Source: Gammaproteobacteria bacterium (GTDB taxonomy: Bacteria; Pseudomonadota; Gammaproteobacteria; DSM-26407). Taken from it: a stretch of DNA of 8,475 nt. The DNA lies in assembly GCA_028694565.1 (NCBI GenBank), contig JAQVKR010000093.1:1-8475 (forward strand), read 5' to 3'. The notes below the pieces were generated by a model. The model made no database searches and had not been told where the DNA came from. It was given only the letters and a program-made list of their open reading frames with translations. This document shows, in pieces, positions 1 through 6,144 of this stretch (positions within the stretch are counted from its first letter, which is position 1; each line of letters begins with the position of its first letter). The position numbers and the translations under genes are program-made.

Positions 1-57
1 CGACGAGTCGCATATCCCGCACCAGCCGGGCATCCTGCCGATAGCCGCGTCCCAGTC

Positions 58-73
58 CACGCCAATCGGCGTG
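58..73. repeat. Perfect 6-bp inverted repeat (hairpin)
   Basis: CACGCC at 58-63 and GGCGTG at 68-73 are exact reverse complements around a 4-nt loop (AATC). It sits inside a stretch resembling a dispersed intergenic repeat, next to GTGAATCTGCGGTTGA at 71-86. There is no T-tract on either side, so it is not a standard intrinsic terminator. The role is unknown. Confidence 0.6.
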
Positions 74-104
74 AATCTGCGGTTGAACGGTTTATCCTTT
101 TCTC

Positions 105-130
105 TGCTTCGTGTCCTCCGTGCCTTCGTG
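105..130. repeat. Degenerate tandem 8-9-mer (YTYCGTG unit)
   Basis: Three consecutive units end in the same word: TGCTTCGTG (105-113), TCCTCCGTG (114-122) and CCTTCGTG (123-130). On the minus strand it reads as repeated cacgaag/cacggag. This type of sequence recurs between genes in many bacterial genomes. It ends 20 nt before the cysZ ribosome binding site, so it lies in the probable leader of that gene. No function can be read from it. Confidence 0.55.
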
Positions 131-162
131 GTGAGATCTGAATCGATACTGGAGAAACAAGC

Positions 163-903
163 ATGCCCGGAAATCCCGTCACCGGCGCCGGCGCCCTGCT
201 CCGGGGGTTCGGCCTGATTCTCCGTCCCGGCCTGCGCCGCTACGTGCTCGTGCCGCTGGCCATCAACGTCGCGCTGTTCGGCGCCGGCATCTGGTACGCC
301 TTCAGCTGGCTGGAGGCGCTCTCGGGCTGGATCCAGGGCTACCTGCCCGGCTGGCTCGACTGGCTTACCTGGCTGATCTGGCCCCTGTTCATCATCAGCG
401 CCCTGCTGCTGGTCTTCTACGGCTTCTCGCTGCTGGCGAATCTCATCGCCGCCCCCTTCAACGGGCTGCTGGCGGAGCGGGTGGAGTTGCTGCTCACCGG
501 CAGGAGCGCCGGTGATGGCGGCGGCTGGCGCAAGGCGCTGGCCGAATTCCTGCCCATGCTGGCCAACGAGTTGCGCAAGCTGCTCTACATGGCGGCCTGG
601 AGCCTGCCCTTCCTGCTGCTGTTCGTCATCCCGGTCATCAACCTCGCCGCCCCGTTCCTGTGGCTCGCCTTCAGCGCCTGGATGCTGGCGCTGGAGTACG
701 CCGACTACCCCATGGGCAACCACGGCATCGGCTTCCGCGACCTGCGCCGCCGCCTGCGCCGGCAGCGCCTGCTCTCCCTGGGCTTCGGCGGCGCCGTCCT
801 GGCCGGCACGGTCATCCCGCTGGTGAACCTGGTGGTCATGCCTGCCGCGGTGGCCGGCGCCACGGCGCTTTGGGTGGACGAGTACTCGAAGGAAAGCCCG
901 TAA
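163..903 (+). CDS. cysZ: Sulfate transporter CysZ (EI24 family)
   Basis: This 246-residue integral inner-membrane protein matches CysZ, which brings sulfate into the cell for the assimilatory cysteine pathway; E. coli CysZ is of similar length (about 253). Family landmarks are visible in order: RPGLRRYVLVPLAIN (21-35), a hydrophobic stretch around 65-95, IAAPFNGLLAERVE (95-108), an amphipathic charged segment (122-140), a hydrophobic pair at 143-177, EYADYPMGNHG (178-188), which matches the YxDYPxxNH family motif, a basic patch (192-202) and a final IPLVNLVVMPAAVAGAT segment (218-234). The ATG start is supported by GGAG 8 nt upstream. The gene stands alone: cysK, its E. coli neighbour, is absent and the next gene is convergent. 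The assignment rests on recognised motifs; sulfate specificity is inferred from the family. Confidence 0.93.
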   Translation: MPGNPVTGAGALLRGFGLILRPGLRRYVLVPLAINVALFGAGIWYAFSWLEALSGWIQGYLPGWLDWLTWLIWPLFIISALLLVFYGFSLLANLIAAPFNGLLAERVELLLTGRSAGDGGGWRKALAEFLPMLANELRKLLYMAAWSLPFLLLFVIPVINLAAPFLWLAFSAWMLALEYADYPMGNHGIGFRDLRRRLRRQRLLSLGFGGAVLAGTVIPLVNLVVMPAAVAGATALWVDEYSKESP

Positions 904-1091
904 CTTGTTTAATACATTAGGTATTATGTGTCAGGTTGTGTGACAGCAAGGGCGTTGGGATGGGCCGGTGGCATTGGAAAATGAAAAAGGGACAAAGCTG
1001 GATTCCTCCACTTTGCCGTCATGGCCCGTTATGACTCCAGCCGCCTTTATCCTTTATCCCCTGCCCCTTATCCATTGACCCTTGTCCTTCC
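904..1091. other. Intergenic region between convergent cysZ and yqaA
   Basis: This 188-nt gap holds no gene. The first part is AT-rich compared with the rest of the window and contains two weak 5-bp hairpins (AATAC 911-915 with GTATT 921-925; TGTCA 929-933 with TGACA 941-945). Neither is followed by a T-run, so no terminator is called for cysZ. The second part (from about 997) is repeat copy A, listed separately. Confidence 0.6.
997..1075 (+). repeat. Repeat copy A with hairpin and TTATCC words
   Basis: The core at 1016-1059 aligns with the reverse complement of 1558-1601 at 35 of 44 positions with no gaps (hand alignment). The two copies share ATGGCCCG, TGACTCC and CCTTTATCC. Copy A can fold: GCTGGA (997-1002) pairs with TCCAGC (1036-1041), and inside it GTCAT (1018-1022) pairs with ATGAC (1031-1035). 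It continues into CCTTTATCC at 1044-1052 and 1051-1059 and CCCTTATCCAT at 1065-1075, ending just before the yqaA stop. It looks like a member of a dispersed intergenic repeat family; that family status is inferred. Confidence 0.65.
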
Positions 1092-1502
1092 CTACCCCGC
1101 GATCCAGAGCAGCACGCCGTAGCGCCCCGCCTTGCCCGCCGCGATGAACAGCGTCGCGGCCGGAAGCCCCACCCTCAGCCAGCCGGCGGCCAGGCACAGG
1201 GGATCGCCCACCACCGGCAGCCAGGAGAGGAGCAGAATCGGCGCACCATGACGATGGAGCCATGCCAGCGCCCGGCGCTGGGAGGGTTTGGCCAGCGCCT
1301 CGCCCGGCCAGCGGCGGGCCAGCCACCAGCCCAGGAACCAGGAGGTGAGCCCCCCGAGGGTGTTGCCGAGGGTGGCGACCGCCAGCAGCGTCAGCGCCGG
1401 CGCATCCCCCACCCGCGCGAGGTAGAGCAGCGCCACCTCGGATCCCCCGGGCAGGAGGGTCGAGGAGAGAAAGCCGCTGGCGAACAGACCCCAGAGAGAC
1501 AC
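1092..1502 (-). CDS. yqaA: YqaA-type small VTT/DedA-like membrane protein
   Basis: This 136-residue membrane protein closely resembles E. coli YqaA (about 142 residues), a short relative of the DedA/SNARE-associated (VTT) family. Members are thought to act in membrane lipid handling, but the role of YqaA itself is poorly defined. Visible landmarks are LFASGFLSSTLLPGGSEVAL (6-25), TLGNTLGGLTSWFLG (44-58), a short basic loop (62-84), RHGAPILLLSWLPVVGDPL (84-102), CLAAGWLR (103-110) and GKAGRY (123-128). These follow the E. coli order (LFASSFLSATLLPG, GNSLGGLT, LLLSWMPVVGDLLCLLAGW). The start is GTG at 1502; it gives the expected N-terminus, but there is no clear ribosome binding site, and repeat DNA begins less than 20 nt upstream. 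The stop is TAG. The C-terminus is slightly short for the family. The gene is alone, convergent with cysZ, and flanked by inverted repeats. Confidence 0.88.
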   Translation of the reverse strand: MSLWGLFASGFLSSTLLPGGSEVALLYLARVGDAPALTLLAVATLGNTLGGLTSWFLGWWLARRWPGEALAKPSQRRALAWLHRHGAPILLLSWLPVVGDPLCLAAGWLRVGLPAATLFIAAGKAGRYGVLLWIAG

Positions 1503-1519
1503 GGACGACGGGACAACTG

Positions 1520-1608
1520 ATGGATAAGGGTTATATGGATAAAGGTAACTGGTTGATGGTTAATGGATAAAGGTGGCCGGAGTCAGTGCGGGCCATCACG
1601 CCGACTCC
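1520..1608 (-). repeat. Repeat copy B, inverted partner of copy A
   Basis: Positions 1558-1601, read on the minus strand, match copy A (1016-1059) at 35 of 44 positions. The copy has its own hairpin: GGAGTC (1579-1584) pairs with GACTCC (1603-1608), with inner GTG (1586-1588) and CAC (1597-1599) around a loop whose minus-strand sequence is ATGGCCCG. Beyond the core lie three copies of ATGGATAARGG at 1520-1530, 1535-1545 and 1563-1573, which are CCYTTATCCAT on the minus strand. The copy ends less than 20 nt from the yqaA GTG, so it may form part of that gene's leader. Confidence 0.65.
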
Positions 1609-1612
1609 AGAT

Positions 1613-1650
1613 CCTTGGCCTTTGGCCTTTGGCCATTAACCCTTATCCAT
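1613..1650 (+). repeat. GGCCTTT heptamer run plus CCCTTATCCAT word
   Basis: GGCCTTT occurs at 1617-1623 and 1624-1630, followed by GGCC (1631-1634) and preceded by CCTT, giving a short perfect tandem heptamer. It is followed by CCCTTATCCAT at 1640-1650, in the same orientation as copy A. With GACTCCAG at 1603-1610, this may be a degenerate third, rightward copy sharing the palindromic centre of copy B. It begins a few nt after the ccmI stop codon. Confidence 0.5.
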
Positions 1651-1654
1651 CATT

Positions 1655-2944
1655 TCAAGGCACCTTGGCGTCGATCACCACCGCGATGGGCCCTTCCGCC
1701 CCGGCCACCGTCACCTGGGTGACCCGGCCCTCGAAGTCGCCGCTCTTGGCGATGGCGTCGCCGCTGAAGGAGACACGGGCGCCCACGGTCACCTCGGGGA
1801 AGCCGGAGAGCTTCATGGCCGGCATCATGGCCATGGAATCATCCAGCTCCACCGTCGCCGGCAGCTCGGCCGCGGTCAGGCGCTGAATGGCCAGCGGCAT
1901 GCGCGGGCCCTCGGTGGCGACGGCGAAGACGAAAACCGTATCGGTGGGCTTGACCTGCCCGGCCAGCTCCGGGGCCAGGCTGACCTGGACGGTCAGCCGG
2001 GCGCCACCGGCCTCCGGGGCCTGCGCCCCCGCCGCCGGAGACTGGGGCGCGGCCGACGCGGCCGGAGGAGACTGCGTGGCGGGGACCTGCCCACCCTCCT
2101 GGGCCAGCAGGGTCGCGGCGCGCTGGATATAGGTCTGCAGCAGCTGTGCATCCTCGCTCTCCGGGGGCTGCATGGCCAGGACCCTGCGCCAGGAGAGGAT
2201 CGCCTGCTCGAAGGAGCCCTGCTGGAAATTGGCCACGCCGGCCAGGAACAGGACCTGGGGATTCTCGGGCTCGGCCTCGAGCACCTTGCGGATCAGCTCC
2301 AGCGGCTCGCCGCTGAAATCACCCTCGCGCGCCAGGGCCAGCGCCTGGGCGTAGGTGATCATGAACTGGGCGTTGCCGGGCTGCATCTCGTTGGCCTTGC
2401 GCAGCGCCTCCGCGGCGTCGGCGGGGCGCTCCATGGCCAGGTAGGTGCGGCCCAGCAGGAACCAGCCCTCGGGCTGATCGGGATTCTCCCGCAGCTTCTG
2501 CTCGAGGGTGGAGACCATCGAATCGATGGAGGGCATGCCCTCCTGCCCCGTGGCGCGTCCCACCTCGGCGGAGGTCTCGAACTCGGCCAGCCGATCCGCG
2601 TTGCCCAGGCGGGTGTAGAGTCCCACCGAGAGCAGAGGAACCAGCACCACCACCAGCACGGCGGCCCAGCGCCCGGGCTGCGTGGAGCGGACGCGGTCGC
2701 TGCCGGCGGCCAGGTCATCGGCCAGATCCTGCTCCAGCTCCAGCACCGCCTGGTCATAATCCGCCCGGGTCATCTCCGCCTCGTCATAGAGGCGCTTGAG
2801 CTCGGCCAGCCGCTCGCCGTGGATGGCGAGGTTGAGTTCATCGCGGGCCACATTGGCGAGGCCGCGCCGGCGCAGCAGCGGAGGCACGACGATGGCAAGC
2901 GCCGCCAGGACAAGCGCGGCAAAGACAATCCAGAGGGTGGTCAT
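1655..2944 (-). CDS. ccmI: Cytochrome c biogenesis protein CcmI (CycH), TPR
   Basis: CcmI holds the apocytochrome c C-terminus in the periplasm and presents it to the CcmF/CcmH haem-ligation complex. The 429-residue product has the family layout: TM1 (about 4-22), a charged cytoplasmic loop rich in Glu, Leu and Asp that may form a coiled coil (about 30-85), TM2 (about 93-110), a periplasmic TPR region (about 140-275, with repeats around WFLLGRTYLAMERPADAAEA and VLFLAGVANFQQGSFEQAIL), an Ala/Pro/Gln-rich linker (about 287-313) and a C-terminal domain (315-428) with the conserved LDDSMAMMPAMKLSGFPEV segment (367-385). It is a separate gene, unlike E. coli, where this part is fused to CcmH. The start is ATG at 2944; there is no clear Shine-Dalgarno sequence, and 95 nt separate it from ccmH. 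It is the last gene of the operon. Confidence 0.93.
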   Translation of the reverse strand: MTTLWIVFAALVLAALAIVVPPLLRRRGLANVARDELNLAIHGERLAELKRLYDEAEMTRADYDQAVLELEQDLADDLAAGSDRVRSTQPGRWAAVLVVVLVPLLSVGLYTRLGNADRLAEFETSAEVGRATGQEGMPSIDSMVSTLEQKLRENPDQPEGWFLLGRTYLAMERPADAAEALRKANEMQPGNAQFMITYAQALALAREGDFSGEPLELIRKVLEAEPENPQVLFLAGVANFQQGSFEQAILSWRRVLAMQPPESEDAQLLQTYIQRAATLLAQEGGQVPATQSPPAASAAPQSPAAGAQAPEAGGARLTVQVSLAPELAGQVKPTDTVFVFAVATEGPRMPLAIQRLTAAELPATVELDDSMAMMPAMKLSGFPEVTVGARVSFSGDAIAKSGDFEGRVTQVTVAGAEGPIAVVIDAKVP

Positions 2945-2978
2945 GTCAGGAATCGGCTGTCTCGTTATGGTTCAGTGT

Positions 2979-3009
2979 CGCCGGGCCGCCTGGGTGCTGC
3001 GCACCGGCG
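2979..3009. repeat. Nested hairpin in the ccmH-ccmI gap
   Basis: CGCCGG (2979-2984) pairs with CCGGCG (3004-3009), and inside the loop GTGC (2994-2997) pairs with GCAC (3001-3004), sharing one base so the two stems compete at the edge. The gap (2945-3039) is otherwise without a gene. There is no T-run, so termination is unlikely. It could protect mRNA ends or tune expression of ccmI; this is inference only. Confidence 0.45.
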
Positions 3010-3039
3010 GAACCGATGGGGCGCGAAGGCTCACCGGCA

Positions 3040-3522
3040 TCAGGAGCGGGGCTCCCCACCCTGCTGCTCCAGCAGCCGGCGCAGGCGCGCCTGCTCCTCG
3101 GGACTCATGGGCTCGCGCGTTGCGGACTTGCGTCGGTGCACGAACACCGCCAGACCCGCCAATCCGATCAGCAGCAGCGCGAACGGCCCCACCCAGAGCA
3201 GCACCGTGTTGGTCTGCATCGGCGGGCGGTAGAGCACGAACTCGCCGTAGCGTGCCACCATGTAGTCGACGATCTCCCGGTCGCTCTTGCCGGCCTGGAT
3301 CATGTTGTAGACCTGGTTGCGCAGATCCTTGGCCAGATCGGCATTGGAGTCGGCCAGGTTCTGGTTCTGGCACACCAGGCAGCGCAACTCCTCGGAGAGC
3401 TTGCGGTAGCGCTGCTCCTTGGCGGGATCGTCGAAGGTGTGGACCTCGATGATCGCGAAGGCCGGCGTGGCGAGGCTCAGCAGGAGGAGCAGGACAAGGC
3501 TCTGAAGTCGCAATCTGTTCAC
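3040..3522 (-). CDS. ccmH: Cytochrome c maturation thiol-disulfide protein CcmH
   Basis: CcmH is a membrane-anchored periplasmic thiol protein that works with CcmG to reduce or hold the CXXCH cysteines of apocytochrome c before haem attachment by CcmF. The 160-residue product has a signal peptide (1-23, hydrophobic core then ATPAFA), the conserved LRCLVCQNQ motif (46-54, cysteines 48 and 51), a helical region with VYNMIQAGKSDREIVDYMV (70-88) and YGEFVLYRPP (91-100), a TM helix (about 107-127) and a short basic tail. This is the short form found in Pseudomonas-like operons, about 150-160 residues, without the CcmI part fused on in E. coli. The start is GTG at 3522, giving an intact signal peptide; no in-frame ATG and no strong ribosome binding site were seen upstream. 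It lies 42 nt after ccmG. Confidence 0.94.
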   Translation of the reverse strand: MNRLRLQSLVLLLLLSLATPAFAIIEVHTFDDPAKEQRYRKLSEELRCLVCQNQNLADSNADLAKDLRNQVYNMIQAGKSDREIVDYMVARYGEFVLYRPPMQTNTVLLWVGPFALLLIGLAGLAVFVHRRKSATREPMSPEEQARLRRLLEQQGGEPRS

Positions 3523-3564
3523 CGCTGTTCGGTCAGTTGATGGGGGGATGCGCGCGCGGCCGCT

Positions 3565-4125
3565 TCAGCCGGCTTCGTTCTCGATCTGTTCGATGAGGGG
3601 GAGCAGCTCCTCGCGCCAAACCTGCGGCCCGACCGGTCCCACGTGCTTGTGGCGGATGATGCCCTTGCCGTCGACCACGAAGGTCTCCGGCACGCCGTAC
3701 ACGCCCCAGTCGATCCCCACCCTGCCCTCGTGATCATAGACGCTGGCGGTATAGGGATTGCCCAGCGCGCCCAGCCAGTTCAGCGCGTCCTCGCGCTGAT
3801 CCTTGTAGTTCAGGCCGTAGATGGGCACCCGCCCGCTCTTGGCCACCTCCAGCAGGAAGGGGTGCTCCTGGCGGCAGGAGACGCACCAGCTGGCCCAGAC
3901 ATTGAACAGCGAGACCTTGTGCTGGCGGAACAGCTGCGGGTCCAGCATCCGGTCCGGCTGCTCCAGGCTCACGGTGCTGAACTCGGGTGCCGGCTTGTTC
4001 ACCAGCGGCGAGGGCACCAGGCGCGGGTCCCGGTTCAGCCCGATGGCGAAGAATCCCACCAGGACGATGAAGATGAACAGCGGTATCAGGTAGCGCGCCA
4101 TGGAGGCTTTCTTCTTCTCGCTCAT
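3565..4125 (-). CDS. ccmG: Thiol:disulfide interchange protein CcmG/DsbE
   Basis: CcmG is a membrane-tethered periplasmic thioredoxin-like reductant. It takes electrons from DsbD/CcdA and passes them to CcmH or the apocytochrome. The 186-residue product is normal in length and has a basic N-terminus, one TM anchor (about 11-29) and a thioredoxin fold with FNVWASWCVSCRQEHPF (74-90). The active site is C81-V-S-C84. Further on are YGLNYKDQ (103-110), typical of the family, and the cis-proline loop YGVPET (143-148, P146). The dipeptide between the cysteines is VS rather than the PT of E. coli; I take this as normal family variation. The ATG at 4125 has a good ribosome binding site (GAGGAG overlapping the ccmF stop codon), so translation is probably coupled. 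A later start at M9 is possible. Confidence 0.95.
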   Translation of the reverse strand: MSEKKKASMARYLIPLFIFIVLVGFFAIGLNRDPRLVPSPLVNKPAPEFSTVSLEQPDRMLDPQLFRQHKVSLFNVWASWCVSCRQEHPFLLEVAKSGRVPIYGLNYKDQREDALNWLGALGNPYTASVYDHEGRVGIDWGVYGVPETFVVDGKGIIRHKHVGPVGPQVWREELLPLIEQIENEAG

Positions 4126-4137
4126 GCTTCAGACTCC

Positions 4138-6141
4138 TCAGGCCTTGGCGCCCGCGGCGGAAGCGTCCGCCGCCTGCGGCCGGGCCGGCTCCTCCCGCCG
4201 CCGGCGATCCCGCTTGAGCGCCAGCCGGTAGCGCCGGTCGCTGATGGCCACGAAACCGCCCAGGGCCATGAGCGCCCCGCCCAGCCACAGCCACATGATG
4301 AACGGCTTGTGGTAGACGCGCACCGCCCACGCGCCGCCCTCGATGGGCTCGCCCAGGGCCACGTAGAGATCGCGGAACAGGTTGCTGTCGATGGCCGCCT
4401 CGGTCATGGGCATGCCGCTGCGGTAGTTGCGCTTCTGGGGATCGAGCACGGTCACCCGCCGCTCGCCACGGGTCACGAGCACCTGTCCCTCGCTGGCGGT
4501 GTAGTTGGGCCCCTCGACGTTTTTGACCCCCTCGAAAAGGAAGGTGTACCTCCCCACCTCGACCGTGTCGCCCGGCGCCATGCGCACGTCCTTCTCCACG
4601 CTGTAGGCCTTGGAGACGGTGATGCCGACCACCACCACGGCGATGCCGATGTGGGCCAGCGCCATTCCGTAATGGCTCCGGGTCACGCCGCGCAGACCGC
4701 CCAGCAGGGTGCCCTTGCGGCGGGCGCGCAGGTAGAGATCCTGGAACGTGGCCAGCGTGACCCAGGCCGCCAGGCCGAGGCCCACCGCCACCATCGGCCG
4801 CACTTCGAGGCCGGACAGGTAGGGAGCCGCAACGCCGATGATCGCCGCGAGCAGCAGGGCGCCCCAAAGCCGGCGCGCCAGCTCCGCCGGGGCGCTCTGC
4901 TTCCAGCGCACCATCGGACCCATCGCCATCAGGAACACCACCGGGATCATCAGCGGCACGAAGACATTGTCGAAGTAAGGCGGCCCGACCGAGATCTTGC
5001 CGAGGTTCAGGGCGTCGAGGAACAGCGGATAGAGCGTGCCCAGCAGCACGGTGGCGCACACCACCACCAGCAGGACGTTGTTCATCAGCAGCGCCGTCTC
5101 GCGGGAGAACAGCTCGAAATCGCTGCCGCCGCGCACCGAGGGGGCGCGCCAGGCGTAGAGCAGCAGCGAGGCGCCCACCACCATGCACAGGAAGATGAGG
5201 ATGAACACGCCGCGCTCCGGGTCGCTGGCGAAGGCGTGCACCGAGGTGAGCACGCCGGAGCGCACCAGGAAGGTGCCGAGCAGGCTCAGGGAGAAGGCGA
5301 AGATGGCCAGCAGCACGGTCCAGCTCTTGAACACCCCGCGCTTCTCGGTCACCGCCAGGGAGTGGATGAGCGCCGTGCCCACCAGCCAGGGCATGAACGA
5401 GGCGTTCTCGACCGGATCCCAGAACCACCAGCCGCCCCAGCCCAGCTCGTAGTAGGCCCACCAGCTGCCGAGCGTGATGCCGATGGTGAGGAACACCCAG
5501 GCCACCGTGGTCCAGGGGCGGGACCAGCGCGCCCAGGCGGCGTCCAGGTTGCCGCCGATGAGCGCCGAGATGGCGAAGCCGAAGGCCACGGCGAAGCCTA
5601 CGTAGCCCATGTAGAGCATGGGCGGGTGGATGGCCAGACCGGGATCCTGCAGCAGGGGATTCAGGTCGCGGCCCTCCACCGGCACCGGCAGCAGGCGGTC
5701 GAAGGGGTTGGAGGTGAGCAGCATGAACAGCAGGAAGCCGACGCTGATGAGACCCATCACGGCGATGGTGCGGGCCACCATCTCCTCGGGCAGGCTGCGG
5801 CTGAACAGCGCCACCGCGGCGGTCCAGCCGGACAGCATCAGGGCCCACAGCAGCAGCGATCCCTCGTGACCGCCCCACACCGCGGCCACCTTGTAGACCA
5901 GCGGCAGGTGGGTATTGGAGTTGGACGCCACGTAGAGGACGGAGAAATCCGACACCACGAACGCCTGGGTCAGGCAGCCGAAGGCGATGGCCACGAACAG
6001 GAACTGGCCCAGCGCCGCTGGGCGCGCCAGGGCGATCCAGCCGACCACCCCCTTGTGGGCGCCGATGAGCGGCAGCACTCCCTGCAGCAGGGCCAGGGAG
6101 AGAGCGAGAATCAGGGCGAAGTGTCCGATTTCCGGAATCAT
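4138..6141 (-). CDS. ccmF: Haem lyase subunit CcmF
   Basis: CcmF is the large inner-membrane component of the haem ligation complex with CcmH and CcmI. It takes haem from holo-CcmE and attaches it to apocytochrome c. The 667-residue polytopic protein matches the family size (about 640-660). The haem-handling WWD motif is visible as WGGWWFWDPVENASFMPWL (235-253). Histidines that match the known ligands are H172 (in IHPPMLYMGY), H260 (in TALIHSLAV), H302 (in VHAFASDPERG), and H490 or H497 (in RSHYGMALAHIG). A long periplasmic loop lies around 515-605, followed by a last TM (about 614-634) and a very basic, then Ala-rich, C-terminal tail (640-667), a little longer than usual. The start ATG follows the ccmE stop by 3 nt, with AGGGA in the end of ccmE as a likely ribosome binding site. 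Confidence 0.97.
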   Translation of the reverse strand: MIPEIGHFALILALSLALLQGVLPLIGAHKGVVGWIALARPAALGQFLFVAIAFGCLTQAFVVSDFSVLYVASNSNTHLPLVYKVAAVWGGHEGSLLLWALMLSGWTAAVALFSRSLPEEMVARTIAVMGLISVGFLLFMLLTSNPFDRLLPVPVEGRDLNPLLQDPGLAIHPPMLYMGYVGFAVAFGFAISALIGGNLDAAWARWSRPWTTVAWVFLTIGITLGSWWAYYELGWGGWWFWDPVENASFMPWLVGTALIHSLAVTEKRGVFKSWTVLLAIFAFSLSLLGTFLVRSGVLTSVHAFASDPERGVFILIFLCMVVGASLLLYAWRAPSVRGGSDFELFSRETALLMNNVLLVVVCATVLLGTLYPLFLDALNLGKISVGPPYFDNVFVPLMIPVVFLMAMGPMVRWKQSAPAELARRLWGALLLAAIIGVAAPYLSGLEVRPMVAVGLGLAAWVTLATFQDLYLRARRKGTLLGGLRGVTRSHYGMALAHIGIAVVVVGITVSKAYSVEKDVRMAPGDTVEVGRYTFLFEGVKNVEGPNYTASEGQVLVTRGERRVTVLDPQKRNYRSGMPMTEAAIDSNLFRDLYVALGEPIEGGAWAVRVYHKPFIMWLWLGGALMALGGFVAISDRRYRLALKRDRRRREEPARPQAADASAAGAKA

Positions 6142-6144
6142 GGC

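Larger units (their letters stand above)
1..162. other. Non-coding region upstream of cysZ
   Basis: No recognisable gene lies here. Two forward frames stay open across much of it, but neither gives a protein I recognise. Reading the minus strand also gives a short open stretch over 1-90 that may be chance or the edge of something outside the window. The right half looks like the dispersed intergenic boilerplate found in many proteobacteria (on the minus strand, accgcagattcacg and cacgaaggcacggagga types); that identification is from memory, not a search. The ribosome binding site of cysZ (GGAG at 151-154, 8 nt before the ATG) is at its right end. No convincing -35/-10 pair was found. Confidence 0.6.
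1503..1654. other. Repeat-rich intergenic region between yqaA and ccmI
   Basis: These 152 nt separate the ccmI stop from the yqaA start; both genes read leftwards. It contains repeat copy B, three leftward ATGGATAARGG words, a GGCCTTT heptamer run and a rightward CCCTTATCCAT. No T-tract terminator for the ccm operon and no convincing promoter for yqaA is visible, so yqaA could be read through from ccm or have a promoter hidden in the repeats. Confidence 0.6.

Noticed and set aside
899..945. Promoter-like TATTAT/CATAAT words in the AT-rich stretch after cysZ
   Set aside because: No -35 box at acceptable spacing in a useful direction; AT-richness alone explains them.
1520..1573. Possible short CRISPR-like array of three 11-mers
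   Set aside because: Units are too short, spacing is irregular (4 and 17 nt) and there are no cas genes. They belong to a dispersed repeat.
1579..1608. Intrinsic terminator for the ccm operon
   Set aside because: A stem is present, but no T-run follows on the minus strand and the stem is interrupted by bulges.
3565..4125. CcmG active site CVSC as an unusual catalytic change
   Set aside because: Both cysteines and the cis-proline are present; the two middle residues vary within the family.
3734..5878. 714-codon minus-strand open frame in another frame within ccmF and ccmG
   Set aside because: Arg/Gly/Ala/Pro-rich translation without family features, fully covered by ccmF and ccmG, whose motifs are unmistakable.
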